From Vreelandella hamiltonii (GTDB lineage Bacteria > Pseudomonadota > Gammaproteobacteria > Pseudomonadales > Halomonadaceae): a DNA stretch of 62,093 nucleotides. The notes beneath the pieces are model-generated. The model had not been told where the DNA came from and did not search any database. It saw nothing but the letters and a program-made list of their open reading frames with translations. The stretch is taken from NCBI RefSeq assembly GCF_014651775.1, contig NZ_BMXN01000020.1, positions 1 through 62,093 on the forward strand, read 5' to 3'. This document shows positions 43,176 through 52,610 of the stretch, in pieces. The position numbers were made by a program, and so were the translations under genes. Numbering within the stretch: the first letter of the stretch is position 1; every line of letters begins with the position of its first letter.

Positions 43176-46100
43176 CCGCGAGCAACCGCCCCCCTCGCCA
43201 CCCACAAGCGATACAGCGCGGGCGTGAAGAAGAACGACACCAGGGTGGCGAGCAACAGCCCAAACCCGACGGTTTGCGCGAAGGGGGGCCATAGCCCCCC
43301 AGCCGCCAACATCAGCGGGATCAACCCGGCAAAGGTGGTGATGGTGGTCGATGCGATGTGCCGACTGGTTGGGCCGCTGATCACCGCCAGCATGGCCGAC
43401 AGGTCACCCTGGCGAGCGGCCGGGTCGTCATCCAGGGCAGCCATCAGGATGATGGCCGCGTTGATGGCCACCCCCACCAACCCCATGATGCCCACGATGA
43501 TCACGAAGCCAAACGCGTGGCCGCTCAGCAACAGGGCCACGATTCCCATGCCGGTGGCCTGGGCTCCGGCAATGAACACGATGGCCGCGCGACGGAAGGA
43601 GTTGAAGGCCAGCACCACGGTGGCCACCATGGCGATCACCAGCAAGACCACCGAGGCCAGCAGCTGGCCCACCGCCTCGTCACGCTCGGCAGCTTCACCG
43701 CCGGTCTCGATACGGTACCCGGGGGGCAGCACCAACGTACCATCCGCCTGGGCGGCCTGAAGTTTGGCATCCAGCTGTGCCATGGACACCGCTGGCAGCG
43801 CATCGGACACGAGGAAGCCCTGCACCAGCTGGACACGTTCGGCATTTCGCCGGGTAATCACGCTCCAGGCAGGCGTCAGGGCGGTATCGGCAACGGCTGC
43901 CAGGGGCAGCCCCTCACTGGCCTGGTCGCTGACCAGACGCAGCGCCGCCAGCTGCTGGGCATCGCTGCGCCACTCCGCCGCGTAGCGTACTCGCACGGGA
44001 AGCTGCTGCGTATCTTCCAGCACCTGGCCTGCGGGCTGGCCGGAGAGCGCTGCGCTGACCTGATCGGCCAGGTTTTGATACGTCAGCCCCACATCCCCCA
44101 GGGCCGCCTGATCTACTTGCAGCGTCAGCCTGGGCAAGTCGCGCTGCATCCCGGCACGGACGTGAGTCACCTGAGGCAACTGGTGCATCAACCCGGCCAG
44201 CTCCTGTCCCAGCTGCGACAGCACCTCCAGGTCATCTCCATACACCCGCAGCTCGATGGGCGCCTTGAACGGCGGGCCTTGTTCATATTTTCGTACCACG
44301 ATCTGAGCCTGGGGAAAGTGCTGGTCGAGCGCCTGCTGCAGGCCCGGCACTTCGCGGTTGGTCACGTCCAGCGACGTGGTATCCACGATCAGGTGAACGA
44401 ACGCCGGGTTATTGTCCTCCTGGGTCAGCACGTTGTAGTACATCATCGGCGCGCTTTCGCCGATGAAGGCCGATACTCGTACGACGCCGGGAACCTCGCG
44501 AACCTGGCGCTCCACCTCCTGGGCCAGCGCCTGGGCATTGGCCATGCTGCTGGCCGCCGGTAGCCTCACCTCGATATGGAACTGGTCGCGGTCGGCGGGC
44601 GGGAAAAACGCCACGTCGAGGGTCGGCATCAGCGCCATCCCGCCAAGCGGCACACACAGGGTCATCACCATGGCGGCGACCGGGTGGCGCAGCGCACTGG
44701 CGACCGTCCCGCGAAAGGCGCGTTTGATGGCATTGTCACGGGGCACACGGGCGCTATCGGCCACTTTGGCCAGCAGCAGCGGCGAGAGCGCAGGCACCAG
44801 CAGCAGCGACACCAGATACGAACTGACCAGCGCGACCATGACGGCCATGGCCAGCGGCCCCACGAACTCCCCGGCAGGGCCGGGCATGAGCACGATGGGC
44901 ATGAAGGCCAGAATGGTGGTCAGCGTACTGGCCAGCAGCGGCACGGCAAGATGACGCAGCGTATCGCGGGTGGCCGCCAGCACCGAGTCGCCCTTCAGGA
45001 AGCGCTCGCGCAGGGCGTTGGTCATGACAATGGCGTTATCCACCATCAGCCCCAGCGCCACGATAATACCGGTGATGCTCATCTGATGGATTTCCATGCC
45101 CAGCGGACGGAAAAACGCCAGGGTCAGCAACGCCGTGGCCGGGATGGCCAGCCCGACGGTCAGCGCCGAGCGCCAGCCCATGCTGAGAAAGAGAATGGCC
45201 ACCACCAGAATCAACCCCATCAGCAGGCTCAGCGCCACATCACCGAGCCGTTGCTGGGTGTAGCTGGCCTGCTCGAATACCTCCTCTACCGCCAGCCCGA
45301 CGGGCAGCTCCTCGGCAAATTCGGCCAGCTGCTGTTGAGCGCGCTCGACCCAGGCGTCGATACGCTGGCCGGGCGCCATGCGTGCGCCAACGAAGACGGC
45401 TCGCTCACCGTTCAACAGTGCCACGGCAGCGGGCGGGTCCTGGACACCACGGCGCAGCTCGGCGATTTCGCCCAGCCGGACACTCTGCCCCTGGCGGGTC
45501 GTGATGCTGACGTCACGCAGGCGGTCCAGCGCATCGAACTCGCCGCTCATGCCCACGGTGAGGCGGTTTTGCTGGGTGATGACCTGGCCCGCCGTGCGGC
45601 GCCCGTCGCTGGCGTCGATGGCCGATGCCAGTTGGCCCACCGAAAGCCCCAGCGCATTCAGCTCCAGCGGGTCGACCAGCACGTCGACCTGCTCGCCCGC
45701 CACGCCAAACCGATGGGTATATTCGGTGCCTGCCACGCGACGAAACTGGTCTTCCAGCCGCTCGGCGTAACGCTCCATCAGTTGGGCGTTGGGGGGCGTG
45801 TCCTGTGTCCAGCGCAGCGCGGCCACGAGGCTGAAGGCGTAGCCACGATCATCCAGCAGCTCAGGGGTTTGCACACCGCTGGGCAGGGAGGGGGCGATAT
45901 CGCTGAGCTTGTCGCGCACCCGGCTCCATATCGGCACCACCTGGGTGACGCTATCCTCCAGCTCCAGGCTGATCACCGCGATGCCCGGCCGCGAGGTCGA
46001 CTCCAGTACCTTGATCTCGGCAATGGTGCGCAGCTCGTCTTCGATGGGGCGCGCCACCAGCGCTTCGATCTGCTCGGGCGTGGCGCCCGGAAACGGCGCC

Positions 46101-46246
46101 AGTACGGTCGCCATGCGCGCCACCAGGTGGGGGTCTTCTGCGCGGGGCAGGGTATTGATCGCCGAGAGGCCCGCCACCACCAGCAGGCCCAGCGTCAGCG
46201 CCAGCAAGCGCCGGTTGAACAGCCACTCAAGACGCGTCATGGGCAA
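43172..46246 (-). CDS. RND-family efflux pump inner membrane permease
   Basis: A 1024-aa protein of the HAE/AcrB type: one N-terminal helix, a large periplasmic loop, helices 2-6 (with MSITGIIVALGLMVDNAIVMTNALRE, the helix 4 Asp of the proton relay), a second loop and helices 8-12. The IEDELRTIAEIKVLESTSRPG stretch near the start is typical of this subgroup. It exports small toxic compounds through a TolC-type channel encoded elsewhere. Its start overlaps the membrane fusion gene by 20 nt. Confidence 0.92.
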   Translation of the reverse strand: MPMTRLEWLFNRRLLALTLGLLVVAGLSAINTLPRAEDPHLVARMATVLAPFPGATPEQIEALVARPIEDELRTIAEIKVLESTSRPGIAVISLELEDSVTQVVPIWSRVRDKLSDIAPSLPSGVQTPELLDDRGYAFSLVAALRWTQDTPPNAQLMERYAERLEDQFRRVAGTEYTHRFGVAGEQVDVLVDPLELNALGLSVGQLASAIDASDGRRTAGQVITQQNRLTVGMSGEFDALDRLRDVSITTRQGQSVRLGEIAELRRGVQDPPAAVALLNGERAVFVGARMAPGQRIDAWVERAQQQLAEFAEELPVGLAVEEVFEQASYTQQRLGDVALSLLMGLILVVAILFLSMGWRSALTVGLAIPATALLTLAFFRPLGMEIHQMSITGIIVALGLMVDNAIVMTNALRERFLKGDSVLAATRDTLRHLAVPLLASTLTTILAFMPIVLMPGPAGEFVGPLAMAVMVALVSSYLVSLLLVPALSPLLLAKVADSARVPRDNAIKRAFRGTVASALRHPVAAMVMTLCVPLGGMALMPTLDVAFFPPADRDQFHIEVRLPAASSMANAQALAQEVERQVREVPGVVRVSAFIGESAPMMYYNVLTQEDNNPAFVHLIVDTTSLDVTNREVPGLQQALDQHFPQAQIVVRKYEQGPPFKAPIELRVYGDDLEVLSQLGQELAGLMHQLPQVTHVRAGMQRDLPRLTLQVDQAALGDVGLTYQNLADQVSAALSGQPAGQVLEDTQQLPVRVRYAAEWRSDAQQLAALRLVSDQASEGLPLAAVADTALTPAWSVITRRNAERVQLVQGFLVSDALPAVSMAQLDAKLQAAQADGTLVLPPGYRIETGGEAAERDEAVGQLLASVVLLVIAMVATVVLAFNSFRRAAIVFIAGAQATGMGIVALLLSGHAFGFVIIVGIMGLVGVAINAAIILMAALDDDPAARQGDLSAMLAVISGPTSRHIASTTITTFAGLIPLMLAAGGLWPPFAQTVGFGLLLATLVSFFFTPALYRLWVARGAVARG

Positions 46247-47414
46247 TGCCTCTGGCTAACGTCACCTGCTGGCCGGGCACGATACGGTGAGCCCCCTGGG
46301 TGATCAGCTGCATGCCCGGCAGCAGCGTACCACGCACGAAAGCGCGGTCGCCTTCGGTATGCAGCAGCTCGACGCTGGCGGTAGCGACACGGTAACGCTC
46401 GTCTTCCAGCGGTTCGGCAATCAGTACGTTCCACAGGCCTCGGTCGCTGGCACGCAGGGCCGACAGCGGCACCCAGTACCCTTCGGCAGGCTCGGCCAGC
46501 GTGTAGGTCAGCGTCGCCAAATCGCCGGGCACCACGTTCTCGGGATTTGCCAGTGCCACGACCAGCGTTTGTGTCCGGCTGTCGTTGTCCACCTGGGCCA
46601 GCCGGGCGCGCACGTCACCTTCGAAGGCTTGCCCGTGCACCGTTACCGTCACCGTATCCCCCGCCGCCAGGGTGCCCGCCAGCCGGGCGGGCAGGCCAAT
46701 GTGCGCCTCCAACTGGCGGGTATCGACGAGATCGAAGGCCGCCGTGCCGCTACTGACCAGGCTGCCTACGTCCACCTGCCGAGCCACGATTTGCCCTTCA
46801 AACGGCGCCGTCAGCGTGCTGTCCGCCAGATCCGCCGACAGGCTCTCCTGTTCGGCGGCCAGAGCCGCCAGCCGCGCCTGCTGGCTGAGACGCTCCGTTC
46901 TCGCCTGGTCCAGGGCCGTGCGGCTGGCGAAGTTGCTCTGATTCAGCTGCGACTCGCGCTCTTCCTGGCGCTGGGCCAGCGCCAGCGCTGCACGCGCCTC
47001 TTCGCTGCGCGCCGCCACTTCGGCCAGGCGGCTTTCCAGGCGGCGGGTGTCCAGGCGAGCCAGCACCTCGCCCTGTTCCACCCGGTCACCGCGATCGACG
47101 CGGATGTCGATGACCCGCCCGGCAGGTTCGAAGGCCAGTGACACCGACTGGCGCGCCACTACTCGCCCGGTCAGCTTCACCTCGCGGCGCATTTCAGTGG
47201 CCAGCTGCAGGGGCTGGGTAGCCACCTGGAGCAAGGCGTTGTCGGCCCCTTGCTGGCGCAGCTGCTGGGCGCTGGTGTGTTGACTGGTGAGCACGACGAC
47301 CACGGCGGCGGTGGCGCCCACGGTCAGCAGGGACGCCAGCACGCTGCCCAGCCAATATCGCCTTGTTTTAGTGTGTGTGCCCAGGTGGTGCGTACCCAAG
47401 TTGTGCGTGCCCAT
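46227..47414 (-). CDS. RND efflux membrane fusion protein
   Basis: A 395-aa periplasmic adaptor. The N-terminus has an uncleaved membrane helix (WLGSVLASLLTVGATAAVVVVLT), then the lipoyl-like half (VSLAFEPAGRVIDIRVDRGDRVEQGEVLARLD), an alpha-hairpin (coiled coil about residues 115-185), the second lipoyl half (DSTLTAPFEGQIVARQVDVG) and beta-barrel/MP domains. The first 14 residues repeat Gly-Thr-His, from a 15-bp DNA repeat. It is coupled to the RND permease downstream and faces a TetR gene. Confidence 0.92.
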   Translation of the reverse strand: MGTHNLGTHHLGTHTKTRRYWLGSVLASLLTVGATAAVVVVLTSQHTSAQQLRQQGADNALLQVATQPLQLATEMRREVKLTGRVVARQSVSLAFEPAGRVIDIRVDRGDRVEQGEVLARLDTRRLESRLAEVAARSEEARAALALAQRQEERESQLNQSNFASRTALDQARTERLSQQARLAALAAEQESLSADLADSTLTAPFEGQIVARQVDVGSLVSSGTAAFDLVDTRQLEAHIGLPARLAGTLAAGDTVTVTVHGQAFEGDVRARLAQVDNDSRTQTLVVALANPENVVPGDLATLTYTLAEPAEGYWVPLSALRASDRGLWNVLIAEPLEDERYRVATASVELLHTEGDRAFVRGTLLPGMQLITQGAHRIVPGQQVTLARGIAHDAS

Positions 47415-47417
47415 GCT
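47373..47417. repeat. 15-bp tandem repeat (3 units) over the membrane fusion gene start
   Basis: Three 15-bp units start at 47373, 47388 and 47403 (consensus GTGCGTGCCCAAGTT). The third unit contains the ATG start codon (minus strand, 47412-47414). In the protein they give the repeated GTHNL, GTHHL, GTH. Confidence 0.85.
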
Positions 47418-47432
47418 GGCCTCGACGGGTAT

Positions 47433-47485
47433 ATTATTGAACGTTGGCGTTCAACTATAATATGTGTACGGCAACGTTCAATAAT
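47433..47485. promoter_or_regulatory. TetR operator region with 13-bp inverted repeat
   Basis: ATTATTGAACGTT (47433-47445) and AACGTTCAATAAT (47473-47485) are a perfect 13-bp inverted repeat. The left arm also forms its own palindrome TTGAACG-TTGG-CGTTCAA (47437-47454). All lie in the divergent region between the pump and TetR genes, as expected for autoregulated repressor sites. Confidence 0.75.
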
Positions 47486-47511
47486 TATTTTTCACTTTTT
47501 TCAACCCATGG

Positions 47512-48174
47512 ATGAATGGCATGACCAGTGCTTCCCCCCCCTCTCCGGCTGGCCAGAAACGTAGCGCGGGCCGCCCCAAGGACCTGGCCAAACGCGATGC
47601 CATGCTGGATGCCGCCGCCTGCCTGTTTCTGCGCAACGGCCCGGATGCCGTCACCATGGAAGCCGTGGCCAAGGAAGCCGGGGTCTCCAAAGTGACGGTA
47701 TACGGGCACTTCGATACGAAAGAAGCACTGTTCGGCAGCGTCATTCGTCGGGAAACCGCGTCGATTCGCCAGGGGCTGGAGCAATTGCCGGACACCCATG
47801 ATGGCGTGCGCCAGTCGTTGATTCAGGTGGGCATCAGCATGGTGCGGTTTCTAATGGAGCCCCACGTGTTGGCCGTGGAGCGGGTCATGAGCAATCAGGG
47901 CGAGCAGCACCCCAGGCTGCTGCAGGCCTTTTTCGAAGCAGGCCCCTGGGCCATGAGCCAATGGCTTCAGGAAAAGCTGGAGGGCCTGGCCAGCGCAGGG
48001 CACCTTTCGCTGCCAGCCCCCGCCCAGGCCGCCGACCAGCTATGCAGCATGTGGCAGGGTATGCTGATCAAGGAGGTCCGCATGGGGGTTCGCCTGCCGC
48101 CCTCGGAGGACGAGCTGAAGCGGCAGATCACCGGGGCAGTGGATGTGTTTCTGGCCGCTTATGGCAAGCGGTGA
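47512..48174 (+). CDS. TetR-family regulator of the RND pump
   Basis: A 220-aa repressor. The N-terminal HTH spans residues about 20-66 (RDAMLDAAACLFLRNGPDAVTMEAVAKEAGVSKVTVYGHFDTKEALF), and the C-terminal TetR_C domain is helical (AefR/AcrR-like). A basic Pro/Ser-rich tail precedes the HTH. It is divergent from the pump genes with inverted repeats between them. The ATG at 47521 is an alternative start. Confidence 0.88.
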   Translation: MNGMTSASPPSPAGQKRSAGRPKDLAKRDAMLDAAACLFLRNGPDAVTMEAVAKEAGVSKVTVYGHFDTKEALFGSVIRRETASIRQGLEQLPDTHDGVRQSLIQVGISMVRFLMEPHVLAVERVMSNQGEQHPRLLQAFFEAGPWAMSQWLQEKLEGLASAGHLSLPAPAQAADQLCSMWQGMLIKEVRMGVRLPPSEDELKRQITGAVDVFLAAYGKR

Positions 48175-48201
48175 GACTGGCCATAGGCGGCATTAGGTAG
48201 G

Positions 48202-49074
48202 TCAGCGCTGCTCCAGCACGCCGATGACTTCAGGAATCGACAGCTGCTGGTCCGGCACCGAGCGGTACAGCGCGTGCACGGCGCCAGCCATGTCGCCAGT
48301 CACGCCCAGCTCGTGGGTCATGGTGTGGTAGTAGCCCAGGTCCTTGCTGGCGTTGGCGACCGAAAACCGAAAGCCGGAGGGGTCGTCGTGGGCGATGTAA
48401 GGGCGCAGACGCTCCAGCACCACGCCGCCACCGCCGCCCGCGCCCAGCACCTCCAGCAGGGCATCGGCGCTGATGCCCGCCTTGCGCGATGCCGCCGTGG
48501 CTTCCGCCAGCACCGCCGAGAAGCCCAGCGAGACGAAGTTGTGCAGCAGCTTCAGCGTGTGACCCGCCCCGACGTCACCGGCATGAGCGATGTTTTCGGC
48601 GAAGGCTGCCAGCAACGGCCGCAGCTCCTCGAACAGCGGCGTGGGCGCGCCGACGATCAGGTTGAGACGCCCTTCGGCCGCCTCCTTGGGCGTGCGCGTC
48701 ATGGCGGCGTCCATGAAACGCCCGCCTGCCGCCGCGACACGGGCCGCCACCTGGGCCGTCGAGCTGGGCAGGGCGGTGGAGCATTCCACCACCACGCTGC
48801 CGGGGCGCAGCCCTTCCAGCACTCCGTCGGGTTCGAACAGGACGGCCTCCACCTGCGGTGAGCCGGTCACGCACAGAATGACGATATCGGCCTGCTGGGC
48901 AACCTCCCGCCCACTGGCCAGCGGCACGGCCCCTGCCGCCACCAAGTCCTCCACAGGCTGGTTGCCCGCGTGCTCCAGAAAACACAGCGAATGCTCCGCG
49001 CGCAGCAAGCTGCTGGCAATGCCGTGGCCCATCAAGCCAACGCCGACAAGCCCTACCCGATAAACGGTCGTCAT
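48202..49074 (-). CDS. 3-Hydroxyisobutyrate dehydrogenase-family oxidoreductase
   Basis: A 290-aa NAD(P)-dependent beta-hydroxyacid dehydrogenase. VGLVGVGLMGHGIASSLL is the Rossmann motif, FMDAAMTRTPKEAAEGRLNLIVG is the substrate Ser/Thr-region, and GHTLKLLHNFVSLG holds the catalytic Lys. It is the last gene of the minus-strand threonate/erythronate set and could act on a side or downstream 3-hydroxy acid. Its substrate is not set by sequence. The ATG at 49074 fits the family start; 100 further open codons lie over the neighbour gene. Confidence 0.82.
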   Translation of the reverse strand: MTTVYRVGLVGVGLMGHGIASSLLRAEHSLCFLEHAGNQPVEDLVAAGAVPLASGREVAQQADIVILCVTGSPQVEAVLFEPDGVLEGLRPGSVVVECSTALPSSTAQVAARVAAAGGRFMDAAMTRTPKEAAEGRLNLIVGAPTPLFEELRPLLAAFAENIAHAGDVGAGHTLKLLHNFVSLGFSAVLAEATAASRKAGISADALLEVLGAGGGGGVVLERLRPYIAHDDPSGFRFSVANASKDLGYYHTMTHELGVTGDMAGAVHALYRSVPDQQLSIPEVIGVLEQR

Positions 49075-49085
49075 GGTGCTCTCCT

Positions 49086-49130
49086 GGTTGATAGCTCTCA
49101 ATGGTTGATAGCGCTCAATGTTTGATGGCC
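49086..49130. repeat. 17-bp tandem duplication over the aldehyde dehydrogenase stop
   Basis: GGTTGATAGCTCTCAAT (49086-49102) is followed by GGTTGATAGCGCTCAAT (49103-49119) and a partial third unit. The second unit contains the TGA stop (minus strand, 49115-49117) of the aldehyde dehydrogenase gene. Confidence 0.85.
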
Positions 49131-50572
49131 ACGGTCTTGATGCGGGTATAGCTGCGCAGCCCTTCGAAGCCTTTTTCACGCCCGTGGCCCGAGCGCCCGA
49201 CCCCGCCAAACGGCAGCTCGACACCGCCTGCCGCGCCGTAGTTGTTGATGAAGACCTGGCCGCTGCGAATGCCCTTGGCCAGGCGCAGCTGGCGCCCTCC
49301 GTCACGGGTCCAGACCCCGGCGCACAGGCCAAAGTCGGTGGCGTTGGCCAGCGCCAGAGCCTGTGCCTCGTCATCGAACACCTGCACTACCAGTACCGGC
49401 CCAAACAGCTCCTCACGCAGTACGTCGTGGCCCTCAGGAATGTTCGTCAGCAACCGTGGCAGCACAAAGTGCCCGCCGGCAGGCGCACTCGGCGCCAACT
49501 GCCCCTGCCCCGCCACCTGGATGCCATCGGCTTCGGCGGCGGCCAGGCGGGCTTCCAGCTTGAGTTTTTGACGCTCGTTGATCAGCGGGCCGCAGTCGGC
49601 ATCGGCTTCCCCCGCATCGCAGCGCAGCTCGGCAAAACGCTGGGCAAGGGCCGTAACGACCGTATCGGCGATCTCCCGCTGCACCAGCAGTCGGCTACCC
49701 GCCGAGCACGTCTGTCCGGCATTCTGCACGATGCCCCGCACCACGGCGGGCAGCGCGGCGTCCAGGTCGGCATCGGCAAACACCAGCTGCGGCGACTTGC
49801 CACCCAGCTCCAGGGTAATCGGGACATGGTGCTGGGCGGCGAACTGCGCCACGCGGGTACCGGTTTCAGGCGATCCGGTAAACGAGAGGTGGTCGATCCA
49901 GGGGTGCGAAGCCAGCGCAGCACCCGCTTCCACGCCCAACCCCGGCACCACGTTCAGAGCGCCTTCGGGCAGCCCATGGTTCACCGCGAGCGCCGCCAGG
50001 CGCATGACGCTCAGGCAGGCATCTTCGGCAGGTTTGAGCACCACCGTGTTGCCCGCCGCCAGCGCCGCTGCGACACAGCGCCCAAAGATCTGGGCGGGGT
50101 AGTTCCAGGGGATGATCTGGGCGCAGACACCGTAGGGCTCGCGCAGCGTCATCACGGCAAAGTCCGTCTCGAAGGGGATCGTCTCACCGTGCAGCTTGTC
50201 GGCGGCACCGCCATAAAAGCGGAAATAGCGGGCACAGGCGGCAATGTCTCCCTTGGCCTGCGTCATGGGCTTGCCGGTATCCGCACACTCCAGCGCCGCC
50301 AGCTGCTCATGCTGTGATTCGATCACGTCGGCAAAGCGCAGCAGCCACTCACCGCGCTGGCGCGCCGACCAGCGTGCCCACTCCCCAAGCTCCCCGGCGA
50401 AGGCCTTGCGGGCCGCCTGCACGGCGGCATCTACCTCTTCGGCCTGGCACCGGGCGATGCGGGTCAACGGCTCCCCCGTGGCCGGGGCATCTACTTGCAG
50501 GGTCTGCGCGGTATCGACCCACTCTCCTCCAATCAGCGCCTGCTGCGACAGCAGGCCGATGGTATGCGACAT
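49115..50572 (-). CDS. NAD(P)-dependent aldehyde dehydrogenase
   Basis: A 485-aa ALDH-superfamily enzyme. IIPWNYPAQIFGRCVAAALAAGNTVVLKPAE (substrate tunnel/NAD), FTGSPETGTRVAQFA, TLELGGKSPQLVFADAD (general base Glu) and NAGQTCSAGSRLLV (catalytic Cys) are complete. It resembles betaine aldehyde/aminobutyraldehyde dehydrogenases. It lies between the TRAP genes and the hydroxyisobutyrate dehydrogenase-like gene, so an aldehyde from sugar-acid breakdown is plausible. Substrate uncertain. Confidence 0.87.
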   Translation of the reverse strand: MSHTIGLLSQQALIGGEWVDTAQTLQVDAPATGEPLTRIARCQAEEVDAAVQAARKAFAGELGEWARWSARQRGEWLLRFADVIESQHEQLAALECADTGKPMTQAKGDIAACARYFRFYGGAADKLHGETIPFETDFAVMTLREPYGVCAQIIPWNYPAQIFGRCVAAALAAGNTVVLKPAEDACLSVMRLAALAVNHGLPEGALNVVPGLGVEAGAALASHPWIDHLSFTGSPETGTRVAQFAAQHHVPITLELGGKSPQLVFADADLDAALPAVVRGIVQNAGQTCSAGSRLLVQREIADTVVTALAQRFAELRCDAGEADADCGPLINERQKLKLEARLAAAEADGIQVAGQGQLAPSAPAGGHFVLPRLLTNIPEGHDVLREELFGPVLVVQVFDDEAQALALANATDFGLCAGVWTRDGGRQLRLAKGIRSGQVFINNYGAAGGVELPFGGVGRSGHGREKGFEGLRSYTRIKTVAIKH

Positions 50573-50657
50573 CAGGGGCTCCTTTTATTGTCATTGTGGT
50601 CATTACGGTTAATACAGACGGCTCTTTGATCCCGAACGTTTTCTATCCCCGCACGCT

Positions 50658-50700
50658 TTTAACCTCACAGGTCCTTTAACCTCACAGGTCCTTTAACCAT
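50658..50700. repeat. 17-bp tandem duplication over the dctM stop
   Basis: TTTAACCTCACAGGTCC occurs at 50658-50674 and 50675-50691 without change, and a third unit begins at 50692 with TTTAACC. The third unit contains the TAA stop (minus strand, 50693-50695) of dctM. Confidence 0.92.
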
Positions 50701-51970
50701 AGAAGAGATTGACCAGTCCCATGGAAATCCATGGCATGTAGGTAATCGCCATCAGACATGCCAGCACCACCAGCACGAAACGCACCAGCCACGGCAGCAT
50801 CTGATCGATGGAGATCCTGGCCACGGCACAGGCGGCAAACAGGTTGACGCCCAACGGCGGGGTGATCATGCCCAGCGCCAGGTTGACCACCATGACCAGG
50901 CCAAAGTGCACGGGGTGGATGCCAAACTGCATGGCGATGGGGGTCAGGATGGGTGCCAGCACCAGGATCGCCGCCGAGGTTTCGATGAACATGCCGACGA
51001 TCAGCAGCAGCGCGTTGACCACCAGCAAGAACATCATCGGGCTTTCAATGGTGTTGGTTACCAGCGTGGCAATTTGCGCGGGCAACCCGGTACGGCTCAG
51101 TAAAAAGCTGAAGAGCGCGGCAGCGGCAATGATCAACATGACGGCCGCCGTGGAGATCACGCTTTGGCGCAGGATAGGCCCCAGGTCCGCCAACTTTAAT
51201 TCACGGTAGTAGAACGCCCCCACGATAAGGGCAAAAAACACCGCCACCGCCGAGGCTTCCGTGGGCGTAAACACCCCGCCGTAGATACCGCCAATCACGA
51301 CCACCGGCATCAGCAGCGCCACCCAGGCACGCTTCAATGACGTCATGAAACCCGTGCTGTCCTTGTAATCGTCCTTGCCGTAGCCACGCACTTTACAGAA
51401 CAGGTAGAGGAAGATGATCAACGCCACGCCGATCAGGATGCCTGGCCCAATCCCCGCCAGGAACAGCTGCCCGATAGAGGTATCGGTACTCACGCCGTAC
51501 AGAATCAGCGGAATGGAGGGAGGAATCAGTACTCCCAGCTCCGCCGATGACGCTTGAATGGAAGCGGCCAGCGGTTTGGGATAGCCATGTTTGACCATCG
51601 CCGGAATCAGAATGGCCCCAATGGCAAAGGTGGTGGCCACGCTGGAGCCCGACACCGCCGCAAACATCATGCAGGTCAGTACGCAGGACATGGCCAGCCC
51701 GCCCTGCACCCGCCCGACGATGGATTTGGCCAGATCCACCAGCCGCTGGGAAATGCCCCCGGCGGCCATCAAGTTACCCGCCAGGATAAAAAACGGAATG
51801 GCCATCAGCGGGAATTTGTCGATCCCGATGAACATCTGCTGCGGCACCAGCAACAGCGGCAGCCGGGTGAAGAACTCGATGCCGATGATGGAGGCCAGCA
51901 CGATGGAGATCGCAATGGGCACGCCGAAGGTGAAGAGAATAATCAGCGACAGGCCAATCACCATGTTCAT
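50693..51970 (-). CDS. dctM: TRAP transporter large membrane subunit (DctM type)
   Basis: A 425-aa protein with about 12 hydrophobic segments. PLMAIPFFILAGNLMAAGGISQRLVDLA and SGSSVATTFAIGAILIPAMVKHGYPKPLAASIQASSAELGVLIPPSIPLILYG are the DctM signatures. It imports a carboxylate with DctP and DctQ using the Na+ gradient. It overlaps dctQ by 4 nt. Context suggests L-threonate, D-erythronate or a related sugar acid as substrate. Confidence 0.92.
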   Translation of the reverse strand: MNMVIGLSLIILFTFGVPIAISIVLASIIGIEFFTRLPLLLVPQQMFIGIDKFPLMAIPFFILAGNLMAAGGISQRLVDLAKSIVGRVQGGLAMSCVLTCMMFAAVSGSSVATTFAIGAILIPAMVKHGYPKPLAASIQASSAELGVLIPPSIPLILYGVSTDTSIGQLFLAGIGPGILIGVALIIFLYLFCKVRGYGKDDYKDSTGFMTSLKRAWVALLMPVVVIGGIYGGVFTPTEASAVAVFFALIVGAFYYRELKLADLGPILRQSVISTAAVMLIIAAAALFSFLLSRTGLPAQIATLVTNTIESPMMFLLVVNALLLIVGMFIETSAAILVLAPILTPIAMQFGIHPVHFGLVMVVNLALGMITPPLGVNLFAACAVARISIDQMLPWLVRFVLVVLACLMAITYMPWISMGLVNLFYG

Positions 51971-52560
51971 AGGGGCGTCCCTTTGTTGGTCTGTTCAGCG
52001 TTGGTCTGTTCAGCGTTCGGCTGTTCGGCGGGTTGCAGCATGGCAACTTCCGGCAGCACCTCACTGTTTTCCGGCCCTACGGGCTCACGCCCACTGAGCT
52101 GTGCGGCCAGCCTGGCCATCACCGAGATCATGGCAAAGGTCGCGCCGGTCGGGATCGCGGCGTAGGCCCAGGACATGGAGATGTTCATGCCCGACATCAC
52201 CTGGTTGCTGACCCGCAGGGTCATGAGGATGCCGTAATAGCACATCACCCCCAGCACCAGCAGACAGCAGGCGACGATGACCACTTCGAGCAACAGCAGC
52301 CCTCGGCGCGGCAGCCATTTATAGATCACTTCTACCGCCATCATGTAACCACCTCTGAAGGTGGCCGCTGCGGCCATGAACACGCACCAGATCATGGAGG
52401 CGCGGGATGCCACTTCCGTCCAGGTGGAAGGCGCATTGAACACGAACCGGGTCAACACCTGATAGAAGCTCAGCGTGACCGAGACCACCAGCATCAGCAC
52501 CGCCACCATCAGGGCCAGCCGGGTTAACTGATGCTCGATACGGAGCAAGACCGATAGCAT
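51967..52560 (-). CDS. dctQ: TRAP transporter small membrane subunit (DctQ type)
   Basis: A 197-aa protein with four hydrophobic segments (about residues 13-33, 53-70, 90-110 and 135-155) and RFVFNAPSTWTEVASRASMIWCVFMAAA, the DctQ core. The C-terminal tail of about 40 residues is hydrophilic and ends with a repeated NAEQT/NAEQP motif from a 15-bp DNA repeat. The tail is longer than in most DctQ proteins. Confidence 0.9.
   Translation of the reverse strand: MLSVLLRIEHQLTRLALMVAVLMLVVSVTLSFYQVLTRFVFNAPSTWTEVASRASMIWCVFMAAAATFRGGYMMAVEVIYKWLPRRGLLLLEVVIVACCLLVLGVMCYYGILMTLRVSNQVMSGMNISMSWAYAAIPTGATFAMISVMARLAAQLSGREPVGPENSEVLPEVAMLQPAEQPNAEQTNAEQTNKGTPL
51985..52029. repeat. 15-bp repeat (3 units) in the 3' end of dctQ
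   Basis: GTTGGTCTGTTCAGC at 51985-51999 and 52000-52014 are identical; a third unit at 52015-52029 differs at three positions. They encode the repeated Asn-Ala-Glu-Gln-Thr tail of DctQ, so copy number changes keep the frame. Confidence 0.88.
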
Positions 52561-52581
52561 AAAGGATCACCCTGCTTGAAT

Positions 52582-52604
52582 GGCCTCTGGCACTGCCAGA
52601 GGCC
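52582..52604. other. Strong hairpin between dctP and dctQ
   Basis: GGCCTCTGGCA and TGCCAGAGGCC form a perfect 11-bp inverted repeat around one base (a 9-bp stem with a 5-nt loop in practice). It has no T-run. In TRAP operons an intercistronic hairpin after the binding-protein gene commonly protects its mRNA or partly stops transcription, giving more DctP than membrane subunits. Confidence 0.65.
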
Positions 52605-52610
52605 GACGTT

